Part shown: positions 1-8,287 of the stretch, in pieces
How positions within the stretch are numbered: the first letter of the stretch is position 1
Layout: the number at the start of each line of letters is the position of its first letter
Source of the DNA: Bigelowiella natans CCMP2755
Lineage: Eukaryota; Cercozoa; Chlorarachniophyceae
NCBI GenBank assembly: GCA_000320545.1
Contig: ADNK01002548.1
Span: forward strand, 1-24,113
Reading direction: 5' to 3'
DNA length: 24,113 nt
The notes under the pieces: model-generated
Told to the model about the DNA's origin: nothing
Databases searched by the model: none
Seen by the model: the letters and a program-made list of their open reading frames with translations, nothing else
Translations under genes and position numbers: made by a program

Positions 1-83
1 ATATACCGGTGGTAATTTTACAGCAATGCAAGTTTCTTGTACCTCGGGAGAAAGAATGAATCAAGCTAAGAGGGGTGTCTTAC

Positions 84-120
84 CGTCAATGGAGATCAGG
101 CAATTTCTCGGTAGCGTTCC

Positions 121-159
<39 letters not shown>

Positions 160-297
160 CATCGGCGGGGGGGGGGAGGGGGGGGGTAGGTGTGTTTGCT
201 TTACTCACTTGCAAATGCTATCATCAGCAATGGCTATGTCACCAGGAGGAGGGGGAGGAGGAGGATCATCAGTGCCGAATAACACCGGTCCGCACAT
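84..297 (-). CDS. 5' part of an unidentified minus-strand gene with a polyproline stretch (partial)
   Basis: Two exons are visible, reading leftwards. Exon 1 (297-209) starts at an ATG and encodes MCGPVLFGTDD, then seven prolines, then GDIAIADDSIC; it ends in phase 2 at a strong donor GTGAGTAA (208 leftwards). The next segment carries a long CT tract typical of a 3' intron end, followed by CCGAG and a possible 23-nt microexon (106-84) in matching phase that ends at a donor GTAAGA. The rest lies beyond the left edge. Two good donors in phase with each other support a real gene, but the microexon acceptor is only moderate. I do not recognise the protein. Its start is about 150 bp from the start of a plus-strand gene, so the two may share a bidirectional promoter. 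Confidence 0.4.
124..186. repeat. (GA)n microsatellite followed by G-runs
   Basis: An uninterrupted GA repeat of roughly 17 units (about 124-157) is followed by two long G runs (about 166-186). In the minus-strand gene model this lies inside an intron and acts as its CT-rich 3' end. Confidence 0.95.
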
Positions 298-445
298 ATG
301 AGTATATATACAAAGCAGGATTGCGTGTTGTCTTTGAAGCGAGTTTTCACAGCCGTCACACGGTACATGGCATTGAATACAATGTGCATGATATGAAGGT
401 GGGGCGATCAATATGAGCGCTGGCAGCTTCCCAGCCGCTGCGGTT

Positions 446-781
446 ATGACTACGAGAATACCTCCGCAGCAACCACAAAAGGTAGTGATAGCGAGCGCCT
501 CCTGAGAAGTGAAATATTCGGTGGAGGTTACGATCTAATGCGTATGATGTCGTTTTCTTGCGTTATAGTATTGTACATGCTTCGCTGCCATTCTGTTCGT
601 CATTCATCACCGCCGATTTGGGGTGATGATTCTGGATATTTGCATTCTTGCTCCTTTCGTATTGACCACATTGGCCCTTCGTAATACACTACATTCGACG
701 CGACTTGCGAACGTTGCACAGCACATTCCATTTCTGACGTTTCAAACAAGTTGCGGTTTCGACGATGTATGCTAGATAAAC

Positions 782-825
<44 letters not shown>

Positions 826-973
826 TTTACATTTATATCTATATCAATATTCATATGAATTCATATTGGAGCTCGTAACTGAAGCTCAATCATTGCTACT
901 ACTACTACTACAGCAACCCTCGAAAGACGACATTTTTGCATTCGCGAACATCCTTGAGGATATGAAACAGTGA
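446..973 (+). CDS. Small unidentified spliced protein, first and last exons
   Basis: The first exon starts at the ATG at 446 and encodes MTTRIPPQQPQK, ending at 481 before a donor GTAGTG, in phase 0. The last exon opens at 872 after ATTGGAG and encodes LVTEAQS, six leucines, then QQPSKDDIFAFANILEDMKQ and a stop at 971-973; it also starts in phase 0. Direct joining would give about 45 residues with a 390-bp intron. Extra exons between 482 and 871 are possible but I could not fix them. The leucine run comes from a CTA trinucleotide repeat (about 894-911). The end looks like an amphipathic helix rich in acidic residues. No family recognised. The coherent last exon is the stronger half; the link to the first exon is inferred from phase. 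Confidence 0.4.
785..820. repeat. (AT)n microsatellite
   Basis: About 18 uninterrupted AT units. It falls within the presumed intron of the small plus-strand gene. Confidence 0.95.
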
Positions 974-1921
974 CGAAGAAAGGATCTAGAGGATAGGAAT
1001 TCCACGCCGAAAGCGGCACGACCAGTGGTTTCTCCCGTGTTGATAGTAAAGCTAAAAGATGCACAGAAAGCCACATAATTGTAGAAAGCAGGCAAGGTTT
1101 TCAATGCGTCTTGTGCCTTGCTAGCTTGCACGAGATGCATGTATAATTGCATTTGCATGGCATCGATCAAAGTTGAAATGTTCATTCGTATCGTAAGGTT
1201 GTTCCATTGAACGCGTTTTAGATGTGCTGATGACACAATTGTGTGCACACACACGTGGTCGCACACACACGTACACGCTTCATGGGCGCAGCCAACATTT
1301 CTGTGCTTTCTTCACAGAGACTGTACGAAAGCACTCATCGCATTGTTTGTCCATTGCACTGGCAAGCTGCATGGGCGTGGTAGCGTGTTCATTTTGGAAA
1401 TGCGTGCGCTACATTGAACATGGATGTCACGTACGCATGATGCTAGAATGATGCGATGCATGATGCGTTAGCGAAGTCGAACGTGTCAGCGTGACACAGC
1501 TCCGTCAAAACCGGTAACAATTGAGTTGTGAACAGCACAGCGCTTCACGACGCGCTTTGAAGCAGCAGGCAGTTGCAGTTGGTCAAGGAAAAGTCATCAG
1601 AGCTCGTCCGGTGGCCAAACCTCAAAAAATGACCGAAACATTGACCAACACATGTCATTCCATGTTGCATGAAGCTGAACACCGGCACATCGGAGCGCAC
1701 GGTAGGTGACCAGGGGGACACAGTTCGCCTCCTAAGCACTTCTTTGCGTGTGCAAGCGCGTGCAAAGATGTTTTGCGCTGTTTGACCGCTTCAGATTCGC
1801 CAGGAGGCACGCACATGCATGCGTGCGGCTGCTTCGCATGCATTCGCCCGCCATGCTAGCGCATGCTCGATCCACCTAATCCTAGACACCATGTTGTGTT
1901 GTGCACATTGCATGCACATCT
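974..1921. other. Non-coding transition into the TGCATG-rich block
   Basis: No convincing gene. The first ~120 bases are probably 3' flank of the small plus-strand gene. From about 1130 the texture changes: TGCATG or GCATGC words appear roughly every 100-130 bases, with CA/TG-rich stretches at 1244-1276. Imperfect palindromes occur at 1434-1469 (ACGCATGATGC against GCATGATGCGT) and around 1808-1830. Open frames here are short, overlap on both strands and carry no recognisable protein. Confidence 0.5.
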
Positions 1922-4900
1922 TCAACGTGCACATGCATTTGCATGTTGACATGTGACATGGCTCATGTGCGCATGTGTTGTGCTTGCTTTGTCCATTGTT
2001 GCACATGAAAATGAGTCATTCCACTGCAGCTTGATGTTGCAGCTGGCAGCAGGATTGTGCACACAAAACTCCACGACGTGGCTTTCTAGACGTTTCTTGT
2101 AGGTGAATCCTCTCTGGCAGTGGGTGCACCAAAATTTGTGCCTCTCCAGTGTTGCTGGCACAAAATGAGGCCTGAGCAGCATGAAACCTGCCTGTGAACA
2201 AACCTTTGACTCCATTTTGGTGAATGTGTCAAAATGGTTGTTGAAAAATCTGAGATTCTCGCGCTCCATGGCATCAGTCCTAGTGAATTTTGGGCCTCCT
2301 TTGCTGAGAGCATCTTCTCCTCCTGAAGTCGAAGCATTTGTGAAGAATGGAACCAGCTCTTTGCTTCTCTCAAACATCTCGACTGAATGGTTGAGAAAGC
2401 TGTGAGCACACGGAGTGATGGTCACTTTCGGCATTCCTTTCTTCATGAACGCACTGGATCCCGGCAAACCTTTGCCGCCTTCCATTGGTCCAGACAACAC
2501 GTCACAGATTTCACTGCGAACGTCTTCAGAGCAAGAAGAGGGGCCTTCCCCTGGCCAACTCCAAAGATTTTCGTGCAGCTCCGTGATCTTTCTGATGCCG
2601 TTGTGGAATTTTTCACCTCTCCCAGGTGTTGCTGGAAAGCAACGCTTGAAGTCAAAATGCTTTGCAATCTTCAACGCCATGGTGTGACTGACGCTGCCCC
2701 ATGTCCAGCCTCCCACAGCGTCAGGATCCACATGTTTGCAAGCTGTCATCTCAAAGCTTTTCCAACCCATCTTCTTGTTGGAGGACACTTCGTCGTGCAT
2801 CACAGATGTTGCATCTCCGGGCCGTGGGAATTCGCTGTTCAGGGCCTCGCTCCAACAGTGCGCTGTTGGCTCATCGAATGCAAATCTGCACACAAAATGC
2901 ATCCCCTCCATCCATCGTCTTTGCATCGGAATGAAGTGAAAGCAATCTGCATCTCGCTGTCCATGCTTGCCAGTGCTGGTTTCAGAGAAGCGCCTCACGT
3001 TCGTTTTCCACCACTTCTTCAGATTGGGACGCGCACTGACTGGGCACCAGCAGTGAAGACAATTCTAATCCGTCTTCACACTTGATCGGAATGAAATCAT
3101 TCCACTTCCTAACTGCTGCCATTTGGCATCTCCAGTCAAATGCAGTGCCACCTTCACTTTCCAAGACTCATCTCCCTTCTTGAAGGTCAGTCCATCCTTT
3201 TGCAGTTTTTCGAGACGATCCAGCTGTGTTTGGAGTTGGTCCATGCATGCTTTCCCTTCCTTTCCCAACAGAACAGAAAGAATGCATTGTCTGTCTTCAC
3301 GAAACACTTGACGCCCTTCATTGAGAATTCCAAATTGGAACGTGACCGAGTGCATGCTTCTTCCGGTTCTCCTTCCATCGCCCTGATTTTGCACAAGATG
3401 CAAAGCACAAAGTGAAAACTGATTTGTCGACGATTCGGAGAGGGAGGGAGCGACTTTGAATGCCTCCATCATCAGATGCACTTCGGATTCTCGGCTCAAA
3501 CCTCTCTTTTCCAAAAGGCATTTCAACCATTTGTTGGGTCCAACATGAAAATGTTTGTCACCAATGTCCAGGTCTAGTGTCCCCTGTGCAATGTCCTTGC
3601 ATTCTGCCATCGCCTTGTTGAGATTTTGTTGAGCAGGTGTGGAATCACCGGCGACCATTCGCATCTCTTGCAATTTCTTTTTTGACAATTGATGGGTGTT
3701 CAGAAGTGTGAACTTGTCGAGAAGCATTTCATTCTCCTTTGACCCCGGTTTCACAGAAACAATGACTGCATCTCTTGATGCGTTCTGAGTTGGTTTCACA
3801 GTTCCATGTCCTTCAACCATGAAGTGGTTTTCTGAAATTCTGGTCTTGGCATTCTCCATCTTCTCTTCCACAGATTTGCGTCTTCCATGTTTCTGGGATC
3901 TCGACAATTCATCATGTGGAGTCGATGATGCTCTGGTGGGATTCAACATTCGGTCTGACTCCTGAACACAGCACATGCATGTCAGTTCAACATGTGTTGT
4001 GTGAATGTTGTTTGACTGCCGCGTGTCACACCTTGGTCTTCTCCTTCATCTCTCTGAGTTTGGCATTCGCCTTCTTCAGACTTCTCGTCCTGTTCTCAAG
4101 TGCGTTCTCACGCTTTTTTGCCTTCTGTCGGGCATCTGCACATTTTTTCTCTTCTTCTTCACATCGTTCCTTCTGTGAACGGGTTTCAAGTCTGGCACTC
4201 TCCAGCTCTTTGCGTGGCACTTGCATGCCACCTGCATGCTTTTTCTCTCTCTCCCAGTCGGACTTGATTGCACTTTCTGGAATGACCTTCTTTTCGCTGA
4301 GCTCTTTGACACTTTCTTCACATCGTCTCAAGCAAGACTTCGTCTTCCTCAATTTCACAGCAGCTTGTTGGAGCTTGTGGTTGGAATCTCGAACTGTTTG
4401 CTCATGGAATTCTTTGGTCTCCTTTGATTTTGCCCTGAGTCTGTCCATCTGCAAGGTCCTGTTCTCCAGCTTGCTTGTCAATCCAGAAACAGTGTGTCGA
4501 GAAGACCGAGTTTCTCCTTTCAAAGTTCCTAGTTCTTCAACTACAAGCTTGTGTTTGGATTTCCAAACCTCGCATTTGGATTTCCAACTCTCGCATGACT
4601 CAGATTTTGTTTTCAGTTGACTCTCGTGTGCCTCAGACATTGTTTTCAGTTGACTTTGGTGTGACTCAGACATTGTTTTCAGTTGCTTGTGAAACTCAAT
4701 GGATTCCTTGATGAGCTCCGTGGATGTGATCTTCTCTGGCTTCTGGCGCTTCTGAGGAGGTGTGGTGCACTTCGAGATGGCGCAATTGAAAACATTTTTC
4801 TCCAGTAGCGGTCCGTTTTCGACTTGTGTTTCATGCTTGGTGTGGCTCCAACGCTCTCAATTGAGCGCGCCAAAGGGGGGGGAGCGTCAGGCATTCTCGG

Positions 4901-4936
4901 AACGGCTTCCCGCTCAAAATCAACTGCAAATGCCAA
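1922..4936 (-). CDS. Unidentified spliced coiled-coil and C2HC zinc-finger protein
   Basis: Reading leftwards, the first long block (about 4856-4032) is a Lys/Glu/Gln-rich coiled coil with an 11-residue repeat of the form MSESHQSQLKT. It ends at GACCAAG before a 70-bp GT-AG intron (4031-3962, GTGTGA...TTCAG, phase 0). The second exon runs from 3961 to about 3082. A second intron, 3081-3040, is only 42 bp (GTGTGA...CCCAG, phase 1); a 66-bp version with donor at 3105 also keeps phase. The third exon (3039-1922) carries aromatic/His-rich sequence and near its end CTHCQRGF...ESHVVEFC, a CX2CX12HX4C finger (about 2060-2130), then a stop at 1922. The 5' end is unsettled: the ATG at 4936 opens a different frame (MAFAVDFEREAVPR...), so a frameshift or missed exon lies between about 4860 and 4800. 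The finger suggests DNA binding; no transposase motif was recognised. It is divergent from the gene at 5143. Confidence 0.55.
4599..4697 (-). repeat. 33-bp tandem repeat encoding 11-residue coiled-coil units
   Basis: Three consecutive units start with CTCAGA at 4599, 4632 and 4665, exactly 33 bp apart. Each contains TTGTTTTCAGTTG. On the minus strand they encode repeated (M/K)SE(S/A)(H/C) and QLKT segments. An 11-residue period is the hendecad form of a coiled coil, so the duplication keeps both frame and helix register. Confidence 0.85.
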
Positions 4937-5142
4937 GGTTCACCGGTTGACAACTGTCAACACCGGGGGTGCTCAAATTTTTCCGAGAACACAGGCGATG
5001 ACCAACTCATCCATCATCATCATCTTTTCTTTTGTCGCTAAATGCCAATTCGGCCCCTGTCAACTGGATTTCTTGGGGAATTTTGAGAAAGCGACTTGAC
5101 GAAATCTCTGTCGTTCAACACCATTCTTCAATTTGGCGCCCA
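4937..5142. promoter_or_regulatory. Candidate bidirectional promoter between two divergent genes
   Basis: About 200 bp separate the presumed start of the minus-strand coiled-coil gene (4936) and the first ATG of the plus-strand gene (5143). The spacing suggests shared regulation. No TATA box or other known element is evident; an ATC trinucleotide run lies at 5010-5025. The call rests on gene layout only. Confidence 0.25.
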
Positions 5143-5880
5143 ATGCCCTCTCCCACCCCCAAGCTTTGTGTCAGTCGTCACGGTGGAACGCCAAAACGAG
5201 CCATGACTCTTGCCACCGAACAATCGGAGGCTCGACAATTGGCTTTGGCGCTGCGATTGGCAAAAAGATGCGAAGCAGACATGGCTTTAGCGGAAGATTC
5301 AAAGCAAATTCATGGCGGCCTTGCTCCGATTTCTCGGAATTTGAAGAAGCGTGAGCCCAGATTCAGGATGCTCAAAAGGTCCGGAGGCCCAAAAGTTCCT
5401 AGGAAAAACGTGAGGGTTGTTGTGGACCGTGTCATTGGAAGGCTGCAACGCGCTCTGCGCAGGCATCTGCTCAGAAAAAGAGCCCGATCCTCCACAACGA
5501 TGCGATGCTGTGGGAAGGAATTCATGGATGTGTTCTCCGGGCACACAAATGTGTTTTCCAGCCGAAATGAAGATGAACTTGAAGTGTCTTTTGCTGGCAA
5601 AAACGTGGAGGAAGTGGGGGGAATGCTTGCTCCCATTTTTGATGTGCATCATGCCTGGTTTTTGAGACGCTGGCATGGTGATGATGGTGATGATGAGAGA
5701 GATTGTGCATTCGTGGAAACAGATCCCAGTGTGAAACAGAAGACATTCATGACTTTCAAGTGGAAGACTTCCTCCATCGCTCACAATGATCATTCTGGAG
5801 CGCTCAGGAAATCCACTGTGAGCAAGCTCACTGTGAGCTTTCCCAGAGGATGTGAACCCGCAAATGTGTCCAGCGTTTGA
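5143..5880 (+). CDS. Unidentified basic protein, partner of the divergent coiled-coil gene
   Basis: Single open frame of 245 residues from the first ATG (MPSPTPKLCVSRHGG); the frame is open further upstream but lacks an ATG there. The N-terminal part is rich in Ala/Arg/Lys with helical character (EARQLALALRLAKRCEADMA). A strongly basic middle follows (RVIGRLQRALRRHLLRKRAR), then an acidic patch GDDGDDERD and a mixed C-terminal region that looks like a folded domain (EVSFAGKNVEEVGGMLAPIF). No signal peptide or membrane segment. I do not recognise a family. It sits about 200 bp from a zinc-finger gene in opposite orientation, both within the TGCATG-rich block, so they may form one cassette. A nucleic-acid-binding role fits the basic stretch but is inference. 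Confidence 0.5.
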   Translation: MPSPTPKLCVSRHGGTPKRAMTLATEQSEARQLALALRLAKRCEADMALAEDSKQIHGGLAPISRNLKKREPRFRMLKRSGGPKVPRKNVRVVVDRVIGRLQRALRRHLLRKRARSSTTMRCCGKEFMDVFSGHTNVFSSRNEDELEVSFAGKNVEEVGGMLAPIFDVHHAWFLRRWHGDDGDDERDCAFVETDPSVKQKTFMTFKWKTSSIAHNDHSGALRKSTVSKLTVSFPRGCEPANVSSV

Positions 5881-6588
5881 TCAGGCCATTGTTGCTTGCC
5901 ACGTGCGTTCTGCTTCACTTTGACTTGCATGCATTGACACAATGACATGCTGTGCACATGATCATGTTTGAAATGCATTGACGACAGCGTGCAGGCACAA
6001 TGGGCGCAGCAATGGCTAGGCCGGCACAGCAACAGGATGCATGCGCAGATCGAGAAGGTCAGCATGCATGCGCGTGCGCCCATGGCGACGATGGGCGCCA
6101 AAAATCAAGTTTCAACCTTGCAGTTGTAGCGGAAGCTTCTGTGGATCACTTCTGAAGGCTTTGTGAGCACTCTCACACCTTGCAGCGTGTGCAGCTGCGC
6201 TCGACGCTGGCTCCAACTGCGCGGTGTTCAAAATCGGCGTTTGTTGCAGAATGACACGTGATGTCCATTTTCAAGGCTCAGTGAGCGCGCAAAGTGTGAA
6301 AATTCACACCCGTTGTGCAGAGGATGCACGCTGCGCATTTGTTCTTTGCCACATTTTGAATGCTTTTGGTGCGCGTGTGTTTGACCAATCTTTGCATGCA
6401 TGCACGAAAAATTTCAAACAAACTGGCAAGTGCGAGCAAATCCAATGTCCATTGTGTGGCGCACACCAGCACAGCGCCACGATGCAGTTTGCCGCCCGAC
6501 CACGACGAGCCCCCTGTTGGCCTGTGCTGGCCCGACAAGGCCGCGTGCAAAAGTGCACACGTTGGACACGGCCAAGTGGCGCTCAGCG

Positions 6589-6704
6589 TGTCGCGACGTG
6601 GCAAAGTGAAAAGCTCACTCACTTTGCGGAAGTCTCTCAGGAGTTTCGCGCATCGCGGCACGGCAGCGTGAAAAGCCATGTCGCGACGTGGCAAAGTGAA
6701 AAGC
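6589..6704. repeat. 26-bp direct repeat, two copies 90 bp apart
   Basis: Identical copies at 6589-6614 and 6679-6704 begin TGTCGCGACGTGGC and end AAAGTGAAAAGC. A partial third piece (GCGTGAAAAGCCATG) lies at 6666-6680, and CACTTTGC at 6619-6626 is an inverted echo of the core. Function unknown. Confidence 0.85.
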
Positions 6705-6744
6705 CATGCGTCGTTGCACCTGCAACAACGATTCAGACACAACT

Positions 6745-6912
6745 CATCAGAACTCAAAAGTCCAAGTGACGTCAGAACTCAAAAGTCCAAGTGACACATT
6801 GAGATCAGAACTCAACTGCACCAGCAAGTGACCAAGCACACTCAGAACTCAAACGACCAAGTGACATCAGAACTGGAACTCAAACGTTCAAGTGACAAAG
6901 CAACTCAAGGAC
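6745..6912. repeat. Degenerate tandem array, about five units of 24-35 bp
   Basis: Each unit starts TCAGAACTCAA and most end CAAGTGAC. Unit starts lie near 6747, 6774, 6806, 6841 and 6868, with a fading unit (CAACTCAAGGACC) after 6900. Unit length varies because short insertions separate the two conserved halves. No reading frame is conserved across units, so this looks like non-coding minisatellite. Confidence 0.85.
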
Positions 6913-6982
6913 CAAACAACAATGCAACTCAACGACTCATGCGACTTCAGTTCTCAACACGAGACCACATTGCACCACGCCC

Positions 6983-7098
6983 AATGCTGCAACAATCGAC
7001 AGCTGCACTCGATGCAGAACGAATCGGTTGCATGCGAGGGCGCACATTGCTGCAACAATCGACAGCTGCACGTGATGCAGAACGAATCGGTTGCATGC
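6983..7098. repeat. 63-bp tandem duplication
   Basis: Two 53-bp near-identical blocks (6983-7035 and 7046-7098) with a 63-bp period. Both contain TGCTGCAACAATCGACAGC, GATGCAGAACGAATCGG and end TTGCATGC. They differ by a few bases (CACTCGATG against CACGTGATG). Confidence 0.9.
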
Positions 7099-7532
7099 AA
7101 CAGTGCGTGTGCGTCTCAACTTCAACCCTGCGACACGCGTGCTTCTGCACACGTGCGCAGCACCTCAGATCCACCGCCGCGGCACGCTGACCGATCAGTG
7201 TCACCCATTCCGAAGCACGCAGCTTGCCTTGACGAAGAGTTCAAGGACAACAGCCCGGCTGCGGCCGTTCTGCATGCGAATGGTTTCAATGCCGCGTCGC
7301 ATCATCGCACCGCGCCTGCTGCCATGCAGGCAAAGCAAGTTCAGACAATCAACAAGGACATTGACAGCATGCCAACTCCCACGCAAGCGATGAATGCACA
7401 AACCGAAGGCGCGACAATTGTGTGGTCGGTCATGACCACCAAGCGTGTGCTTGCATTTGTGATGTGGTTTTGTTCCAGTTCAGTTTGGCAGAGTGTGTTG
7501 GATGCATGCTGGGGGGACAAAGTGAGTTGGCA

Positions 7533-7604
7533 AGTTTGGCATTTTGGCCCCGCTTGGGCCAGTGCGAAAGTGGTCAGTGAGTTTGGCATTTTGGCCCCGC
7601 TTGG
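7533..7604. repeat. 25-bp perfect direct repeat, 47-bp period
   Basis: Identical copies at 7533-7557 and 7580-7604 begin AGTTTGGCATTTTGG and end CCCCGCTTGG. The second copy runs directly into the inverted LTR fragment. Confidence 0.9.
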
Positions 7605-7715
7605 ATTGCAACTGATCCGTCCGATTGAGTTCGCTGCTGCCGCACGCCAAAGGATTGAGCGTCTCAGCAGAGAAATGGCACAGCCCCAATGCCCCAATGG
7701 CATTGCGCACAACGT
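7601..7715 (-). mobile_element. Diverged LTR fragment in inverse orientation
   Basis: This stretch aligns, in reverse complement, with roughly the first 110 bases of the retrotransposon LTR beside it. The best block is 7651-7684 against 7747-7780: 31 of 34 bases match, the three mismatches being transitions. Matching extends left (TTGGATTGCAAC at 7601-7612 against 7824-7835, GATTGAG, GCTGCTGC) with small indels, and right (CAATGGCATTGCGCACA) to about 7715. It is probably an older related LTR in which, or beside which, the intact element inserted. Together with the 5' LTR it forms a large imperfect palindrome. Confidence 0.7.
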
Positions 7716-7720
7716 GCAAG

Positions 7721-7724
7721 TGCG
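7721..7724. repeat. Target-site duplication, left copy (TGCG)
   Basis: TGCG directly precedes the 5' LTR and recurs directly after the 3' LTR at 13789-13792. A 4-bp duplication is within the usual 4-6 bp of Ty3/gypsy integration. Confidence 0.75.
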
Positions 7725-8238
7725 TGATGTGCGGCATGCTGTTGGAGCTGCGCCATTTCTCTGTTGAGACGCTCAACCCTGCAGCAAGCAAGCAGCAGCA
7801 AGCTCAATCCTTCAGCTAGACAAGTTGCAATCCAAACATCCTTCTGCATGGATGCAGCTCAGCTTCAAGGACATCGATCCTTGAAGCACAATTTGGTCAT
7901 TGGACATCAGTTCAGATGCAGCTCTGGTTGTCAGCGCAGACGCAATCCACCGGGAGCCAGCACTCCGTGGATGTGGTCAGCACAGTGCAGTTGGCACGAT
8001 TTGGCAACGACAATCTTCTGACGGGATGTCGTGGTCCTTGTCGCAAGGAACAATGTCGCGATCAGCGCCCTTGCGACAGCACATCATGTTGACACGTGCT
8101 GACAGCCGAAGCTTCTCGAAAGCTTCGGGAAACAATTCGGAACATCAATTTGCGCGCCAAATGTTGTCAATGCGCAAACACGTGACGGAAGCAAATCGTG
8201 ATTGCAATTGAAATGGACAAGTGCCTTCGCGCATTGCA
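7725..8238 (+). repeat. 5' LTR (514 bp)
   Basis: TG...CA termini; same length as the 3' LTR with an exact offset of 5,550 bp and no indels. It contains several inverted repeats kept in both LTRs: 10-bp arms at 7862-7871/7878-7887 (GCTTCAAGGA), 10-bp arms at 8039-8048/8069-8078 (TGTCGCAAGG) and 9-bp arms at 8106-8114/8120-8128 (CCGAAGCTT). No clear TATA box or AATAAA signal is visible. Confidence 0.95.
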
Positions 8239-8241
8239 AAT

Positions 8242-8259
8242 TGGCTTCCACTCTGGGAA
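8242..8259 (+). promoter_or_regulatory. Probable primer-binding site
   Basis: TGGCTTCCACTCTGGGAA begins 3 bp after the 5' LTR and starts with TGG, complementary to a tRNA CCA end. The complement would fit a tRNA with discriminator base G and a T-stem 3' strand CCCAG. I cannot name the tRNA from memory; the host tRNA set is needed. Confidence 0.5.
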
Positions 8260-8287
8260 AATTTTTTTTGCCCCCCCGGAACCTCCC

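Larger units (their letters stand above)
5881..7600. other. Non-coding, repeat-rich spacer
   Basis: No credible gene. It contains many TGCATG words (for example 5927-5935, 6062-6070, 6394-6405) and the separate direct-repeat families listed below. Frames of 180-290 codons exist on the plus strand (6224-6769 and 6892-7767), but they read straight through the direct repeats and into the LTR and have no domain-like sequence. Confidence 0.5.

Noticed and set aside
886-1266. Minus-strand open frame of 126 codons
   Set aside because: Overlaps the better-supported plus-strand last exon ending at 973 and has no recognisable features.
2387-3085. Plus-strand open frame of 232 codons
   Set aside because: Antisense to the third exon of the zinc-finger gene; its minus-strand counterpart is longer and has the zinc finger and consistent splicing.
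3916-4620. Plus-strand Ser/Phe/Leu-rich open frame of 234 codons
   Set aside because: Antisense shadow of the Lys/Glu-rich coiled coil on the minus strand.
6224-6769. Plus-strand open frame of 181 codons with CPLCGAHQH
   Set aside because: A lone CxxC..HxH look-alike in a region of direct repeats, with the opposite strand equally open; no support as a gene.
6745-7098. CRISPR-like array of direct repeats
   Set aside because: Unit lengths and spacing are irregular, copies are diverged, and the host is eukaryotic; minisatellite fits better.
6892-7767. Plus-strand open frame of 291 codons
   Set aside because: It runs through two direct-repeat families, the inverted LTR fragment and into the 5' LTR; no domain-like sequence.
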